64,000 nt of DNA from Flavobacterium hydatis (GTDB taxonomy: Bacteria > Bacteroidota > Bacteroidia > Flavobacteriales > Flavobacteriaceae), in assembly GCF_000737695.1 (NCBI RefSeq), contig NZ_JPRM01000002.1, forward strand, positions 62,001 through 126,000. Direction: 5' to 3'. The first letter of the stretch is position 1, and each line of letters opens with the position of its first letter. This document shows positions 1-8,691 of this stretch, piece after piece. Made by a program: the position numbers and the translations under genes. The notes under the pieces were generated by a model that had not been told where the DNA came from, ran no database searches, and was given only the letters and a program-made list of their open reading frames with translations.

Positions 1-237
1 TTTTTAATGGATGAGGTAGAGTTTACAATTACTGATGAAGCTTTAGATTTTATTGTAGATAAAGCGTTAGAGTATAAATTAGGAGCACGTGGATTACGTT
101 CGTTATGCGAAGCAATCTTAACCGATGCCATGTACGATTTACCAAGTTCAGATGTAAAAACATTAGAAATTGATAAAGATTACGCTAAAGAGACATTGAA
201 TAAAAATTTATTGAAACGATTAGAAATCGCTTCATAA
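1..237 (+). CDS. clpX: ATP-dependent Clp protease ATP-binding subunit ClpX, 3' end
   Basis: This is the C-terminal end (about 78 residues) of ClpX, the AAA+ unfoldase that delivers substrates to ClpP. The reading frame is already open at base 1, so the gene is cut by the window edge and the ATG at position 7 is not its start. The segment KLGARGLRS is the sensor-2 signature of ClpX, whose Arg contacts nucleotide; the stretch before it (DEALDFIVDKALEY) also fits the small AAA+ subdomain. The gene ends at TAA and is followed by a hairpin terminator shared with the convergent gene. Family identity is secure; only the end is visible. Confidence 0.9.
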   Translation, partial: FLMDEVEFTITDEALDFIVDKALEYKLGARGLRSLCEAILTDAMYDLPSSDVKTLEIDKDYAKETLNKNLLKRLEIAS

Positions 238-290
238 ATCTTGAAATATCTTTGACAAAATTTAAACTTTGTCTAAGATTAAAAATTAAA

Positions 291-318
291 AATCCCAGCA
301 ATGCTGGGATTTTTTTTA
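291..318. terminator. Bidirectional terminator between clpX and the GlxA-type regulator
   Basis: An 8-bp stem (ATCCCAGC/GCTGGGAT) with a 3-nt loop is followed by a T-run on the + strand and preceded by an A-rich stretch. It sits between two convergent genes, so it can end both transcripts. Confidence 0.8.
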
Positions 319-1281
319 TCTCACTCTAAACTTCTCCCGATATTCTATCGGTTTCATTCCGACCATTTTATAAAAAACTTTTCTAAAAGATTTAGGGTCA
401 TTATAACCAGTTTTTTCAATAATTTCAGATATAGAAAGTTGCGTTTGCTCAAGATACTTCTTAGAACTCTCTACACGAATGTTCTGCAAATACTCTATAG
501 GAGGAATTCCAACAACTTGCTTAAACCTTCGAGTCATATTACGATTACTAGTAGGGATATCTTTAGTAACCTCTTCTAGTTTTTCTATCGTACTGTATTC
601 GTTTTCTATCTTGTGTTGCAATTGAGCAACGAGAGTATCATTATGTAAATGATTAGGGCGAAAAGTGCTAAAATAACTTTGTTTATGACGATTTAAATCA
701 ATGGCAAAAATCTTAGCAATTTGCACAGCAACCTCATTTCCGCAATACTTCTGAACCAAAAGAATCAGTAAATGAAAAGAAGAAGTAGATCCGCCACTAG
801 TATAAAGCGTTCCGTCTGCAGTTAATGTTTCTTCGGGTTTTAAATTTACCAAAGGAAACGATTGGTTAAAAGCGCTACAGGCATCAACATGCGTCGTGGC
901 CGATTTTTCATCCAGTAATCCCGAAGCACCAAGCAAGAAAGCACCCGTACAAAAACTAGCTATTTCGGCTCCAAACAAATGTTGTTTTTTTAGCCAAGGA
1001 ATAAAATGGTTGTTTTTTGCAATCATTCCCCTCATATCATCTGTGGTAAATGCAGGAATTAAAACTAATCCCAGTTTTTCTTCAGACGCTTGAATCGAAT
1101 TAACGGTATAATTAAATAATTTTTCTTGCTCCATTTGTTCAGAAGACTGAAAAATAAATATTTCAAACGGTTTTTCGCCGTCAGGATGTAATTTATTAGC
1201 AGTTTCAAAAACTTCTAGAATAGCTGCAATACTCAATAATTTATAGTCATGCGGAACGATTAACCCAACTTTTTTACTCAT
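316..1281 (-). CDS. GlxA-family transcriptional regulator (DJ-1/PfpI domain plus AraC HTH)
   Basis: A 321-residue cytoplasmic regulator of the GlxA/FtrA type. Residues 1 to about 195 form a DJ-1/PfpI-like domain with the elbow motif ASFCTGAFLLGASG (Cys at about 111). Residues about 225-320 hold an AraC-type double helix-turn-helix ending in the usual form (YNDPKSFRKVFYKMVGMKP). In this family the first domain is thought to sense a ligand, often nitrogen-related, and usually does not act as an amidase. The gene is divergent from the VOC/SRPBCC run that begins at 1423, which makes that run a plausible target. The ligand cannot be told from sequence. The ATG at 1281 leaves a 141-nt divergent promoter region. 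Confidence 0.88.
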   Translation of the reverse strand: MSKKVGLIVPHDYKLLSIAAILEVFETANKLHPDGEKPFEIFIFQSSEQMEQEKLFNYTVNSIQASEEKLGLVLIPAFTTDDMRGMIAKNNHFIPWLKKQHLFGAEIASFCTGAFLLGASGLLDEKSATTHVDACSAFNQSFPLVNLKPEETLTADGTLYTSGGSTSSFHLLILLVQKYCGNEVAVQIAKIFAIDLNRHKQSYFSTFRPNHLHNDTLVAQLQHKIENEYSTIEKLEEVTKDIPTSNRNMTRRFKQVVGIPPIEYLQNIRVESSKKYLEQTQLSISEIIEKTGYNDPKSFRKVFYKMVGMKPIEYREKFRVR

Positions 1282-1385
1282 TATTTCTCTTTTTTAATGA
1301 AAATGACCTATACAAAAATAGTTTTTTTGTCTTAAATGACCCCAAAAATGACGTTTATTGTGGTCTAAAGGCTAGATGATTACTT

Positions 1386-1393
1386 TAAATTTG
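1386..1393 (+). promoter_or_regulatory. Candidate -7 element (TAAATTTG) for the VOC/SRPBCC run
   Basis: TAAATTTG matches the Bacteroidota -7 consensus TAnnTTTG and lies 29 nt upstream of the ATG at 1423. No TTG is seen at the usual 19-nt distance upstream, so it may be weak or need an activator; the divergent GlxA-type regulator is a candidate. Confidence 0.4.
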
Positions 1394-1422
1394 CTATAAA
1401 TAATTTGTAAATTTATATAAAA

Positions 1423-1830
1423 ATGAAAACAGAAATTTTCTTAAATCTTCCAGTAAAAGATTTAAAACGCAGTATGGCTTTTTTTACAGAATTAGGGTTT
1501 ACATTCAATTTAAATTTCACAGATGATAAAGCAGCTTGTTTAGAAATCGGAGAAAATATTTATGCAATGCTTTTGGTAGAAGAGTTTTTTAAAACATTCA
1601 CACAAAAACAAATTTGCAATACAGCAACCACGACCGAAATCTTAATGGCATTATCTGTAGATAGCCGAGAAAAAGTAGATGAAATAATTACAGCAGTAGT
1701 AAAAGCTGGCGGAACCGAGTACATGGAAGCCAAAGATTACGGTTGGATGTATCAAAAAGCTTTTTTAGATATAGACGGACACCATTGGGAAATATTTTTC
1801 ATGGATGAGAGTCAAGCACCAAAAAAATAA
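1423..1830 (+). CDS. VOC (glyoxalase/bleomycin-resistance) family protein
   Basis: A 135-residue single-module member of the vicinal oxygen chelate superfamily. It opens with the typical strand and helix (FLNLPVKDLKRSMAFFTELGFTF) and closes with DGHHWEIFFMD, which holds the C-terminal metal-ligand region. Flavobacteria carry many such proteins, and few have known substrates; the fold serves lyases, dioxygenases and antibiotic-binding proteins. It is the first gene of a five-gene co-directional run alternating VOC and SRPBCC families, and it closely resembles the third gene (2364). The substrate is unknown. Confidence 0.82.
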   Translation: MKTEIFLNLPVKDLKRSMAFFTELGFTFNLNFTDDKAACLEIGENIYAMLLVEEFFKTFTQKQICNTATTTEILMALSVDSREKVDEIITAVVKAGGTEYMEAKDYGWMYQKAFLDIDGHHWEIFFMDESQAPKK

Positions 1831-1867
1831 AGAACAATTTATAAAGTATAATTTTAATCAATCAAAT

Positions 1868-2272
1868 ATGATAACAGTTCAAAGTACAGTAAAAGCTCCA
1901 ATAGCAAAAGTTTGGGAAATATGGACAACGCCAAAACACATACAAGAATGGAATAATGCATCGCCAGAATGGCATACACCATACGCCGAAAATGATTTAA
2001 AAACAGGAGGAAAGTTTAAATCGACAATGGCTGCCAGAGACGGAAGTATGAGTTTTGATTTTGAAGGAGAATACACCTTGGTAAAAGAAAAGGAAGCCAT
2101 TAAATATGTAATGGGCGATGGAAGAAAAGTCGAGATTAGTTTTAAAGAAACTCCAAATGGAGTAGAAGTAATAGAAAGTTTTGACCCAGAAACACAAAAT
2201 CCAGAAGACTTCCAACAACAAGGATGGCAAGCAATATTGGATAACTTTAAAAGTTATGTAGAGAAGAATTAA
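1868..2272 (+). CDS. SRPBCC (AHSA1/START-like) family protein
   Basis: About 134 residues with the AHSA1-type SRPBCC fold: an N-terminal strand ITVQSTVKAPIAKVWEIW followed by W-containing turns (EWNNASPEWHTP), and a C-terminal helix (GWQAILDNFKSYVEK). Family members bind hydrophobic ligands or act as Hsp90 co-chaperone-like proteins. I place the start at the ATG at 1868, which gives MITVQST. The frame is open back to 1805, but that region overlaps the previous gene and encodes no family sequence. It lies 37 nt after the upstream VOC gene, so co-transcription is likely. The ligand is unknown. Confidence 0.8.
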   Translation: MITVQSTVKAPIAKVWEIWTTPKHIQEWNNASPEWHTPYAENDLKTGGKFKSTMAARDGSMSFDFEGEYTLVKEKEAIKYVMGDGRKVEISFKETPNGVEVIESFDPETQNPEDFQQQGWQAILDNFKSYVEKN

Positions 2273-2363
2273 GGAAGGTTTAAAGGCACAAAGGTTCAGA
2301 TAAGCAAAGATTCTAAGTGTTTTCTAAAATATGATTTAAAAATAATAATTTAAAATATAAAGA

Positions 2364-2774
2364 ATGGCAAAACAAATATGGCTTAATCTACCAGTAAAAG
2401 ATGTAGCAAAATCGAAAGTCTTTTTCTCGAAAATAGGATTTTCATTTAATGAAGAACACGACACGCCAAACTCAACTTGCATGCTAGTTGGAGAAGGTAA
2501 ATTTGTAATAATGCTTTTTGAAGAGAATATGTTTACAGATTTTTCTCAAAATAAATTAACAGATACCAAAACAAGTTCAGAGGTTTTATTTTCGATAGAT
2601 GCCGAAAGTAAAGAAGAAGTAGATGCACTTGCGCAAAATGTTCAAGAAGCTGGAGGAACTGTTTTTGCTGCGCCTGCAGAGAGTCGAGGTTGGATGTACG
2701 GTTGTGGTTTTGCAGATTTAGATGGACACCGTTGGAATTCTTTATTTATGGATTTTAGCAAAATACCAAAATAA
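2364..2774 (+). CDS. VOC family protein (second copy)
   Basis: A 136-residue VOC protein of the same subfamily as the one at 1423: both start with IWLNLPVKD or FLNLPVKD, share the ELGF/KIGF turn, and end in DGH(H/R)W followed by a short tail. The gene is probably an old tandem duplicate. It is separated from the next gene, an SRPBCC protein, by only 6 nt, which indicates an operon. The reaction is unknown. Confidence 0.82.
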   Translation: MAKQIWLNLPVKDVAKSKVFFSKIGFSFNEEHDTPNSTCMLVGEGKFVIMLFEENMFTDFSQNKLTDTKTSSEVLFSIDAESKEEVDALAQNVQEAGGTVFAAPAESRGWMYGCGFADLDGHRWNSLFMDFSKIPK

Positions 2775-2780
2775 AACCTC

Positions 2781-3221
2781 ATGGAAGCGCTTGAGTTTAC
2801 CATCAGAATCAAAGCTCCTGTAGAAAAAATCTGGTCAGTTTTATGGGACGATGAAACCTACAGAAAATGGACAGCAGCTTTTGGCGAAGGTTCATACGCG
2901 ATAAGTAATTGGAATGAAGGAGATAAAATACATTTCATGGCTCCAAATGGAGAAGGGATGAATAGTATTATAGCAAATAAAATTCCAAATGAATACATGG
3001 CTTTTAAGCATATCGGAGAAATAAAAGATTTTAAAGAATTGCCCATCGATGAAGAAACACAAAAGTGGAGCGGAGCAATGGAAACCTATCGACTAACGCC
3101 AGATGGAGAGCTTGTTATAGTGGAAGCTCGAGTTGATGTAGTCGAGAAATATATAGATTATTTTAAAGATGTTTTTCCGAAAGGATTAGAAATAGTAAAA
3201 GAATTATCAGAAAAAAAATAA
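2781..3221 (+). CDS. SRPBCC domain-containing protein
   Basis: A 146-residue SRPBCC/AHSA1-like protein. It begins EFTIRIKAPVEKIWSVLWDD, the usual first strand and helix of the fold, and ends with an amphipathic helix. It starts 6 nt after the VOC gene at 2364, so the pair is likely transcribed together. It is distinct in sequence from the SRPBCC gene at 1868. The ligand or partner is unknown. Confidence 0.8.
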   Translation: MEALEFTIRIKAPVEKIWSVLWDDETYRKWTAAFGEGSYAISNWNEGDKIHFMAPNGEGMNSIIANKIPNEYMAFKHIGEIKDFKELPIDEETQKWSGAMETYRLTPDGELVIVEARVDVVEKYIDYFKDVFPKGLEIVKELSEKK

Positions 3222-3251
3222 TAGACAATAACAAAAAAAATATCAAACATC

Positions 3252-3695
3252 ATGGCAGCAGTAAATCCCTATTTAATTTTTAATGGAAATTGCGAAGAAG
3301 CATTTCTATTTTACAAGTCAGTTTTTGGAGGCGAATTTGCATACATTGGAAAATTCAAAGATATGCCAGCAGACGAAAATTGTTCACAAGTATCAAGCGA
3401 CAGCGAAGAAGCTGAAAAAATTATGCACGTTAGTTTGCCTATCGGACAAACTATTTTAATGGGAAGTGATAGTACCGAACAATCAGGTAAAGTAACTTTT
3501 GGAAGTAATTTTTCGGTTTCAATTAATGTCGAAAGTACAGAAGAAGGCGATAGAATCTTTAACGGACTTTCGGCAGGAGGAAATCCATTTATGCCAATGG
3601 GTAAAACCTTTTGGGGGGCTTATTTCGGAATGTTTACCGATAAGTTTGGAGTAAACTGGATGGTGAATTTTGATGAAAATATGCCAAGCAGCTAA
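3252..3695 (+). CDS. PhnB-like VOC family protein
   Basis: A 147-residue PhnB/YjdN-type glyoxalase-fold protein. Diagnostic features are the start VNPYLIFNGNCEEAFLFYKSVFGGEF, the central GQTILMGSD, and the end FWGAYFGMFTDKFGVNWMVNF. These proteins are often annotated as '3-demethylubiquinone methyltransferase-like', but this is a fold label and does not imply ubiquinone biosynthesis. It is the last gene of the VOC/SRPBCC run, 30 nt after the preceding gene. Confidence 0.83.
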   Translation: MAAVNPYLIFNGNCEEAFLFYKSVFGGEFAYIGKFKDMPADENCSQVSSDSEEAEKIMHVSLPIGQTILMGSDSTEQSGKVTFGSNFSVSINVESTEEGDRIFNGLSAGGNPFMPMGKTFWGAYFGMFTDKFGVNWMVNFDENMPSS

Positions 3696-3964
3696 ACTAA
3701 TAATTACCAATAGGTAATTAATTCAGGAGATTATTTAGAACAATTTAAGAGCAGAAATTAGATGTTTCTTCAGGTTGTTTTAAATAATCTTTTTTTGTTA
3801 AAAGAGACTTTCATACAAGTAGTTTTAAGCATTAGAACAGAACATTAAATTATTTAAATAAATCATATCGATTTGTGTTTTTTCTTTACAAGAAAACAAA
3901 GCATATTCTTTTTTATCAACAATAGATTGTCGATTTTTGTCACTTCTAAATCAATAAAGATAAA

Positions 3965-5194
3965 ATGACAACAGAAGATAAAGAGATTATTTTATTAAAA
4001 GTTTCAGGTCATGATAAACCAGGAGTTACAGCAGGATTAACAGCAGTATTGGCTACCTACGATGCCATTATTCTAGACATAGGACAAGCCGATATTCATG
4101 ATACACTCTCTCTGGGAATTTTATTCGAAATCGAAGCAGGTTCCACTTCAGGACCAGTATTAAAAGACTTGTTGTTTAAAGCTTATGAATTAGAAGTTAA
4201 GGTAAAGTTTATCCCAATCTCTATAGAAGATTACGAAAAATGGGTAAAAACACAATCCAAGCAACGCTATATAGTTAATATTCTAGGCGAAAAATTAGCT
4301 GCATCACAACTAGCTGCAGTTGCCAAATTACTATCCGACCAAAATTTAAATATAGTTTCCATAATACGATTAACAGGAAGAACATCTGTTGTAGAGCAAG
4401 AAGATTACCCTCGTTCATGTATACAATTATCCCTAACAGGAGATGTTGTCGACAAGATTGCAATGACGGCAAGTTTTATGGAAATTTCCAGAACCCTAAA
4501 TGTAGATATCTCATTTCAGGAAGATAATATCTATAGAAGAAACCGACGTTTGGTTTGTTTCGATATGGACTCAACACTAATCCAAACCGAAGTAATCGAC
4601 GAATTGGCAGAGCTTAATGGAGTAGGCGAGCAAGTAAGAGCAATTACAGAGTCGGCTATGAATGGCGAAATAGATTTCAACGAAAGCTTCAAGCAACGCA
4701 TGGCATTGTTAGAAGGTTTAAGCGAAGACGTTTTACAATCAGTTGCCGAAAAATTACCTATAACCAAAGGAGCACATCGCTTAATGAAAGCCTTAAAATA
4801 TTACGGATACAAAACCGCAATATTATCGGGAGGATTCACCTATTTTGGAGATTATTTACAAAAAGAATTAGGAATTGATTACGTTCATGCCAACCGATTA
4901 GAAATAAAAGACGGTAAATTAACCGGTAAATATTTAGGCGAAATTGTAGATGGCCAGAAGAAAGCCGAATACTTAAAAGCAATTGCCGAAAAAGAAGGAA
5001 TCCACATTAATCAAACCATAGCAGTAGGAGATGGAGCAAATGATTTACCAATGCTAAACTTAGCAGGACTAGGAATTGCTTTTCACGCAAAACCGACCGT
5101 AAAAGAAAGCGCATCAACCTCTATTTCCAGCTTAGGACTCGATGGTGTTTTATACCTATTAGGATATCATGACCGATATATCGACATGATGTAG
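3965..5194 (+). CDS. serB: Phosphoserine phosphatase SerB with N-terminal ACT domains
   Basis: A 409-residue HAD-superfamily enzyme for the last step of serine synthesis (phosphoserine to serine and phosphate). Residues about 8-180 form two ACT-like regulatory modules (LLKVSGHDKPGVTAGLTAVL first). The catalytic domain has motif I at FDMDSTLIQTEVIDE (Asp200 nucleophile, Asp202), motif II around AILSGGF, and motif IV at VGDGANDLPML. The two-ACT layout is usual in Bacteroidota SerB and suggests feedback by an amino acid, probably serine. It stands alone, with a 269-nt gap upstream in which I see no other gene and no clear promoter, and a hairpin terminator downstream. Confidence 0.93.
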   Translation: MTTEDKEIILLKVSGHDKPGVTAGLTAVLATYDAIILDIGQADIHDTLSLGILFEIEAGSTSGPVLKDLLFKAYELEVKVKFIPISIEDYEKWVKTQSKQRYIVNILGEKLAASQLAAVAKLLSDQNLNIVSIIRLTGRTSVVEQEDYPRSCIQLSLTGDVVDKIAMTASFMEISRTLNVDISFQEDNIYRRNRRLVCFDMDSTLIQTEVIDELAELNGVGEQVRAITESAMNGEIDFNESFKQRMALLEGLSEDVLQSVAEKLPITKGAHRLMKALKYYGYKTAILSGGFTYFGDYLQKELGIDYVHANRLEIKDGKLTGKYLGEIVDGQKKAEYLKAIAEKEGIHINQTIAVGDGANDLPMLNLAGLGIAFHAKPTVKESASTSISSLGLDGVLYLLGYHDRYIDMM

Positions 5195-5544
5195 AACATC
5201 AAATAACATAAAGTTTGTCATTCTGAGGAACGAAGAATCTCCGCAAGTAGCTCGACAATCAAAATAGAAACCTTAGCTTTAATTTAAGCTGAGGTTTTTT
5301 TATGGGCATGCCCCGCAGAAAAAGCGGGTCGGGCTATACATTCCAATCTTTTTATTTTTTAAAGAAAAAATAAAAAGGATTTCCATTGCTATCCCTCATG
5401 CGACTCAGTGGATTTTAAGCAATTTAGAATTTGAGGTTTCTAAATTCACAGCGCTAGTGCGAGCGTCTCGCTCGTACCCGCAAAGAATATATTTTAAAAT
5501 TGATTGTGTTCACGAGCGGGACGCTCGCGCCAGCAACGGGTTTT
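5195..5544. repeat. Gene-free region of dispersed palindromic repeats
   Basis: This 350-nt gap has no credible gene. It contains, in order, a copy of the short dispersed repeat GTCATTCTGAGGAACGAAG near 5217-5236, the serB terminator, an imperfect element with a 'cgggctat...gctatccct' layout (about 5300-5400) related to those near 45.1 and 50.3 kb, and an inverted repeat of 17-nt arms at 5459-5475 and 5512-5528 (GCGAGCGT core, one mismatch and good pairing otherwise). Such elements are frequent in Flavobacterium intergenic DNA. Confidence 0.7.
5269..5301 (+). terminator. Terminator after serB
   Basis: Stem AACCTTAGCTT/AAGCTGAGGTT (one mismatch) followed by seven T residues, 74 nt after the serB stop. 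Confidence 0.75.
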
Positions 5545-5955
5545 TTATTTTGAAATTTCTTTTGAACGTTTTATTTTTTCTAAAAGCTCATCTTCAGTTA
5601 AAGCAAATTTCATTGCTCTTTTGTTACTAATAAGTCCATAATCTTCAAACATTATCTCGCAACCATCTTCAATGTTTTCATCATATATTGGAATTAAATC
5701 TGCTATACCAACAAAAATCCATTCCATTTCTAAATTCTCAGAATTTACAAATTTGTATTCTCCAGATTTACCAATTCTAATGGCTTTTTCATATGCGATT
5801 TTTGAGTTTTCAGCTTTTATCAAATGGAAATTCCCCCAAGTTGTTACTCTTCGTAACTCTTGTTCTTCATTTCGTTTAACGGGTTCGCATTTTTCAATTA
5901 TTTCGACGATATACCAATTCTTATTTTCATTCGATATTTTGTCTTGATTATTCAT
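5545..5955 (-). CDS. DUF4288 domain-containing protein
   Basis: A 136-residue soluble acidic protein. The start NWYIVEIIEKCEP, the central WGNFHLIKAENSKIAYEKAIRIG and the following Y-rich strand fit the small DUF4288 family, whose members are often found near toxin/immunity or polymorphic regions but have no established function. There is no signal peptide or membrane segment. It lies 37 nt upstream of, and on the same strand as, the GH3-like gene. Assignment to DUF4288 is from motif memory and moderately sure. Confidence 0.6.
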   Translation of the reverse strand: MNNQDKISNENKNWYIVEIIEKCEPVKRNEEQELRRVTTWGNFHLIKAENSKIAYEKAIRIGKSGEYKFVNSENLEMEWIFVGIADLIPIYDENIEDGCEIMFEDYGLISNKRAMKFALTEDELLEKIKRSKEISK

Positions 5956-5992
5956 TTTTCAGGAAGTATTACTAACTAATTCGTATTTAAAC

Positions 5993-7501
5993 CTACATAG
6001 CCTTCAATTGCTCCAAATAATCTCTTTGGTTTGAAAGTCTAGGTATTTTATGCTGACCGCCTAATTTGTCTTTTTCTTTTAACCAATCATAGAATAAATT
6101 CTCTCTGGCAACATTAATTACCAAAGGATTTAGCGTCATATTATTATAACGTTTGGCTTCGTAATCGGAGTTTAGAGATTGTAAGGTTTCGTCAAGAGCT
6201 TTTTGGAAAAGTCCCACATCAGCAGGTTTTTTCTTAAACTCAATCATCCATTCGTGAGCACCTTTTTCCTTGTCTTGCATAAATATCGGAGCTACAGTAT
6301 AATCTATAACTTCAGTATTTGTTAGCTGACACGCTTTGGCTATAGCCTGATCTGTATTTTCGACCATAAGCTCTTCACCAAAAACATTAATATGGTGTTT
6401 TGTTCTTCCGGTAACTCTAATTCTGTATGGGTTCAAAGAAGTAAAACGAACCGTATCACCAATTAAATAACGCCATAAACCAGAATTGGTCGTAATAACG
6501 ATTGCATAATTTTTATCCAATTCGACATCAGCCAATCGGATAACTTTTTGTTCTGGTTTCCCAAAAGTCTCCATCGGAATAAACTCGTAGAAAATTCCGT
6601 AATCTAGCATTAGTAATAAATCACTAGAATTATTTAAATCCTGAATGGCAAAGAAACCTTCAGAAGCATTATATATCTCGTAGTATTTAAAATCTTTTTT
6701 AGGTAATATGTTTTTGTATTGTTCTCTGTAAGGAGAAAAACTTACACCACCATGAAAATAAACTTCCAGGTTTGGCCATATTTCAAATAAATTCCTTTTT
6801 CCAGAATCTTCCAGAACACGATTCATTAAAACCAACATCCATGAAGGAACACCAGCAAAACTGGTTACATTTTCATTTTTTGTTTCATTAATAATAGCAG
6901 CAATTTTTGTTTCCCATTCGCTCATAAGCGAAGTTTTATTACTAGGTGTGCTACTAAATTCTGCCCAAATAGGCATATTCTCAATCAAGATAGCCGACAA
7001 ATCTCCGAAGAAAGTATTGTTGTTTTCGTAAATCTGAGAACTTCCGCCTAAGCGAAGACTCTTGCCTAGAAACAATTCAGAATCTTCATTATTATTCAAG
7101 TATAAACACAATAAATCTTTACTTCCTTTATAATGGCAATCCTCTAAAGCTTCATTACTTACAGGGATAAATTTACTTTTAGCATTTGTAGTTCCGCTAG
7201 ATTTTGCAAACCATTTTATCGGAGTTTCCCAAAAAACATTTTGTTCACCTTGGCGAGTACGCTCAATCAAAGGTTGCAATTCTTCATAAGTTGCAATAGG
7301 TAATCTTTCAGAAAAAGTTTTATAAGAATTTATCGAGGCAAAATCGTATTGTTTTCCAACAATTGTATTTTCGGCAGCGAGTAATAAATTATGAAGAAGC
7401 TCTTCCTGAACTTCATTTGGATATTTAAGAAAAAGCTCTATTTGATGAATTCTTTGTTTAAGAACCCAAGAGGCAAATGAATTGATTATTGATAGAGGCA
7501 T
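5993..7501 (-). CDS. GH3 auxin-responsive promoter family protein
   Basis: A 502-residue member of the GH3 family of acyl-adenylating enzymes. Visible motifs are the ATP-binding loop KSSGTTNAKSKFIPVS (residues about 104-120), the YNASEGFFAIQD segment, and RVTGRTKHHINVFGEE near 360. Plant GH3 enzymes conjugate amino acids to acyl hormones; bacterial homologues are common in Bacteroidota, and their substrates are unknown. The length matches the bacterial group. There is no signal peptide. The start ATG at 7501 is supported by the conserved opening with LKQRIHQIELFLKYP. Confidence 0.88.
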   Translation of the reverse strand: MPLSIINSFASWVLKQRIHQIELFLKYPNEVQEELLHNLLLAAENTIVGKQYDFASINSYKTFSERLPIATYEELQPLIERTRQGEQNVFWETPIKWFAKSSGTTNAKSKFIPVSNEALEDCHYKGSKDLLCLYLNNNEDSELFLGKSLRLGGSSQIYENNNTFFGDLSAILIENMPIWAEFSSTPSNKTSLMSEWETKIAAIINETKNENVTSFAGVPSWMLVLMNRVLEDSGKRNLFEIWPNLEVYFHGGVSFSPYREQYKNILPKKDFKYYEIYNASEGFFAIQDLNNSSDLLLMLDYGIFYEFIPMETFGKPEQKVIRLADVELDKNYAIVITTNSGLWRYLIGDTVRFTSLNPYRIRVTGRTKHHINVFGEELMVENTDQAIAKACQLTNTEVIDYTVAPIFMQDKEKGAHEWMIEFKKKPADVGLFQKALDETLQSLNSDYEAKRYNNMTLNPLVINVARENLFYDWLKEKDKLGGQHKIPRLSNQRDYLEQLKAM

Positions 7502-7563
7502 GAATGAATTTAGATTTTAGATTGCTGATTTTCCTAGTAACGCAAAAAGTCAGGAATTTAAGA

Positions 7564-7594
7564 TTTGAATATCGATAGACAAATACTAACTTTG
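7564..7594 (+). promoter_or_regulatory. Bacteroidota-type promoter upstream of the DUF2797 gene
   Basis: TTTG at 7564-7567, a 19-nt spacer, and TAACTTTG at 7587-7594 match the -33/-7 consensus for this phylum. Transcription would begin near 7600, leaving a leader of about 160 nt before the ATG at 7761. Confidence 0.6.
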
Positions 7595-7760
7595 TCGTTG
7601 TATCAAAAATAGTGTTTTTTTATAAACGACAATTCTATTTATGGCAAAGATTCCACTTCAAAAATGGAGTTTTAACAGTATCGGGATTTGAATTCTTAGG
7701 AACGAATCTAAAATCTAAAAACAACTCCGAATAGCTATCGGGACTAAAAAATAAAATATA

Positions 7761-8555
7761 ATGCAATATCAAGGTGTACTTACAAAGATGCAAACCGAAA
7801 TGGGGAATCCAATTCAATATTATTTGGTTTTTGAGGACAGTTTTATCAACGTTAATCAATTATTGAATAAAGAAATTGAGCTTAATTTTGTGGGGTATCA
7901 ATGTTTGAATTGTGGTAAAAAGAAAAAAATATTCCGTCAGGGATTTTGCTATGATTGTTTCTACTCAAGTCCAGCAGTTGGAGATTGGATTATGAAACCA
8001 GAATTAAGTACGGCACATTTAGGAATTCAGGATCGAGATTTGGCTTACGAAGAAAAAGTACAATTACAACCACATATAGTATATCTAGCTTTATCTAGCG
8101 AAGTAAAAGTAGGAGTAACCAGAAAGACACAAGTACCTACAAGATGGATAGATCAAGGAGCAACACAAGCTTTATCGATTGTAGAAGTTCCGAATCGTTA
8201 CTTAGCAGGAATTACTGAGGTAGCGTTAAAAAGTCATTACGCCGATAAAACAAATTGGAGAAAGATGCTTCAGAATAATATCGAAAGCGTTGATTTGATT
8301 CTAGAGAAATCTAAAGTCGAAAACTTGATTCCAGATGAGGTACGCGAATATTTTTACCCAGAAAAAAATGATTTGTACGAATTACATTATCCAGTTCTCG
8401 AATATCCAAAAAAAGTAGCGAGTTTAAGTCTTGATAAAACACCAACTTTTCAAGGAAAGCTTACAGGAATTAAAGGACAATATTTATTGTTTGAAGACGG
8501 AACAGTTTTTAATATCCGTGGTTCTGAAGGATATGTAGTAACAATAAATGTGTAA
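7761..8555 (+). CDS. DUF2797 domain-containing protein
   Basis: A 264-residue cytoplasmic protein of the DUF2797 family. A Cys4 zinc-ribbon-like cluster is visible near residues 49-71 (CLNCGKKK ... GFCYDCFY), followed by conserved segments LSTAHLGIQDRDLAYEE and VGVTRKTQVPTRWIDQGA. The latter resembles a GIY-YIG-like core, as noted for this family, but no activity is established. It has its own promoter and a strong terminator at 8641-8677, so it is probably monocistronic. Confidence 0.82.
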   Translation: MQYQGVLTKMQTEMGNPIQYYLVFEDSFINVNQLLNKEIELNFVGYQCLNCGKKKKIFRQGFCYDCFYSSPAVGDWIMKPELSTAHLGIQDRDLAYEEKVQLQPHIVYLALSSEVKVGVTRKTQVPTRWIDQGATQALSIVEVPNRYLAGITEVALKSHYADKTNWRKMLQNNIESVDLILEKSKVENLIPDEVREYFYPEKNDLYELHYPVLEYPKKVASLSLDKTPTFQGKLTGIKGQYLLFEDGTVFNIRGSEGYVVTINV

Positions 8556-8640
8556 TTCTTAAAAAAGATATATTCTTATATGTTGAATTAAAAATTGATT
8601 AATTATCCTAAACAGATTATTCAACGATTTGTAAATGAAA

Positions 8641-8677
8641 AAGCCTAAGCAGTTTAAATTGCTTAGGCTTTTTTTTA
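8641..8677. terminator. Terminator after the DUF2797 gene
   Basis: A perfect 10-bp stem (AAGCCTAAGC/GCTTAGGCTT) with a 10-nt loop and a T-run. It lies between convergent genes, and A-richness on the left side lets it serve the asmA-like gene too. Confidence 0.8.
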
Positions 8678-8691
8678 TGTATGATGCGATT

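Noticed and set aside
7595..7760. Riboswitch in the 160-nt leader of the DUF2797 gene
   Set aside because: No known aptamer core or hairpin with terminator was visible; it looks like plain leader sequence.
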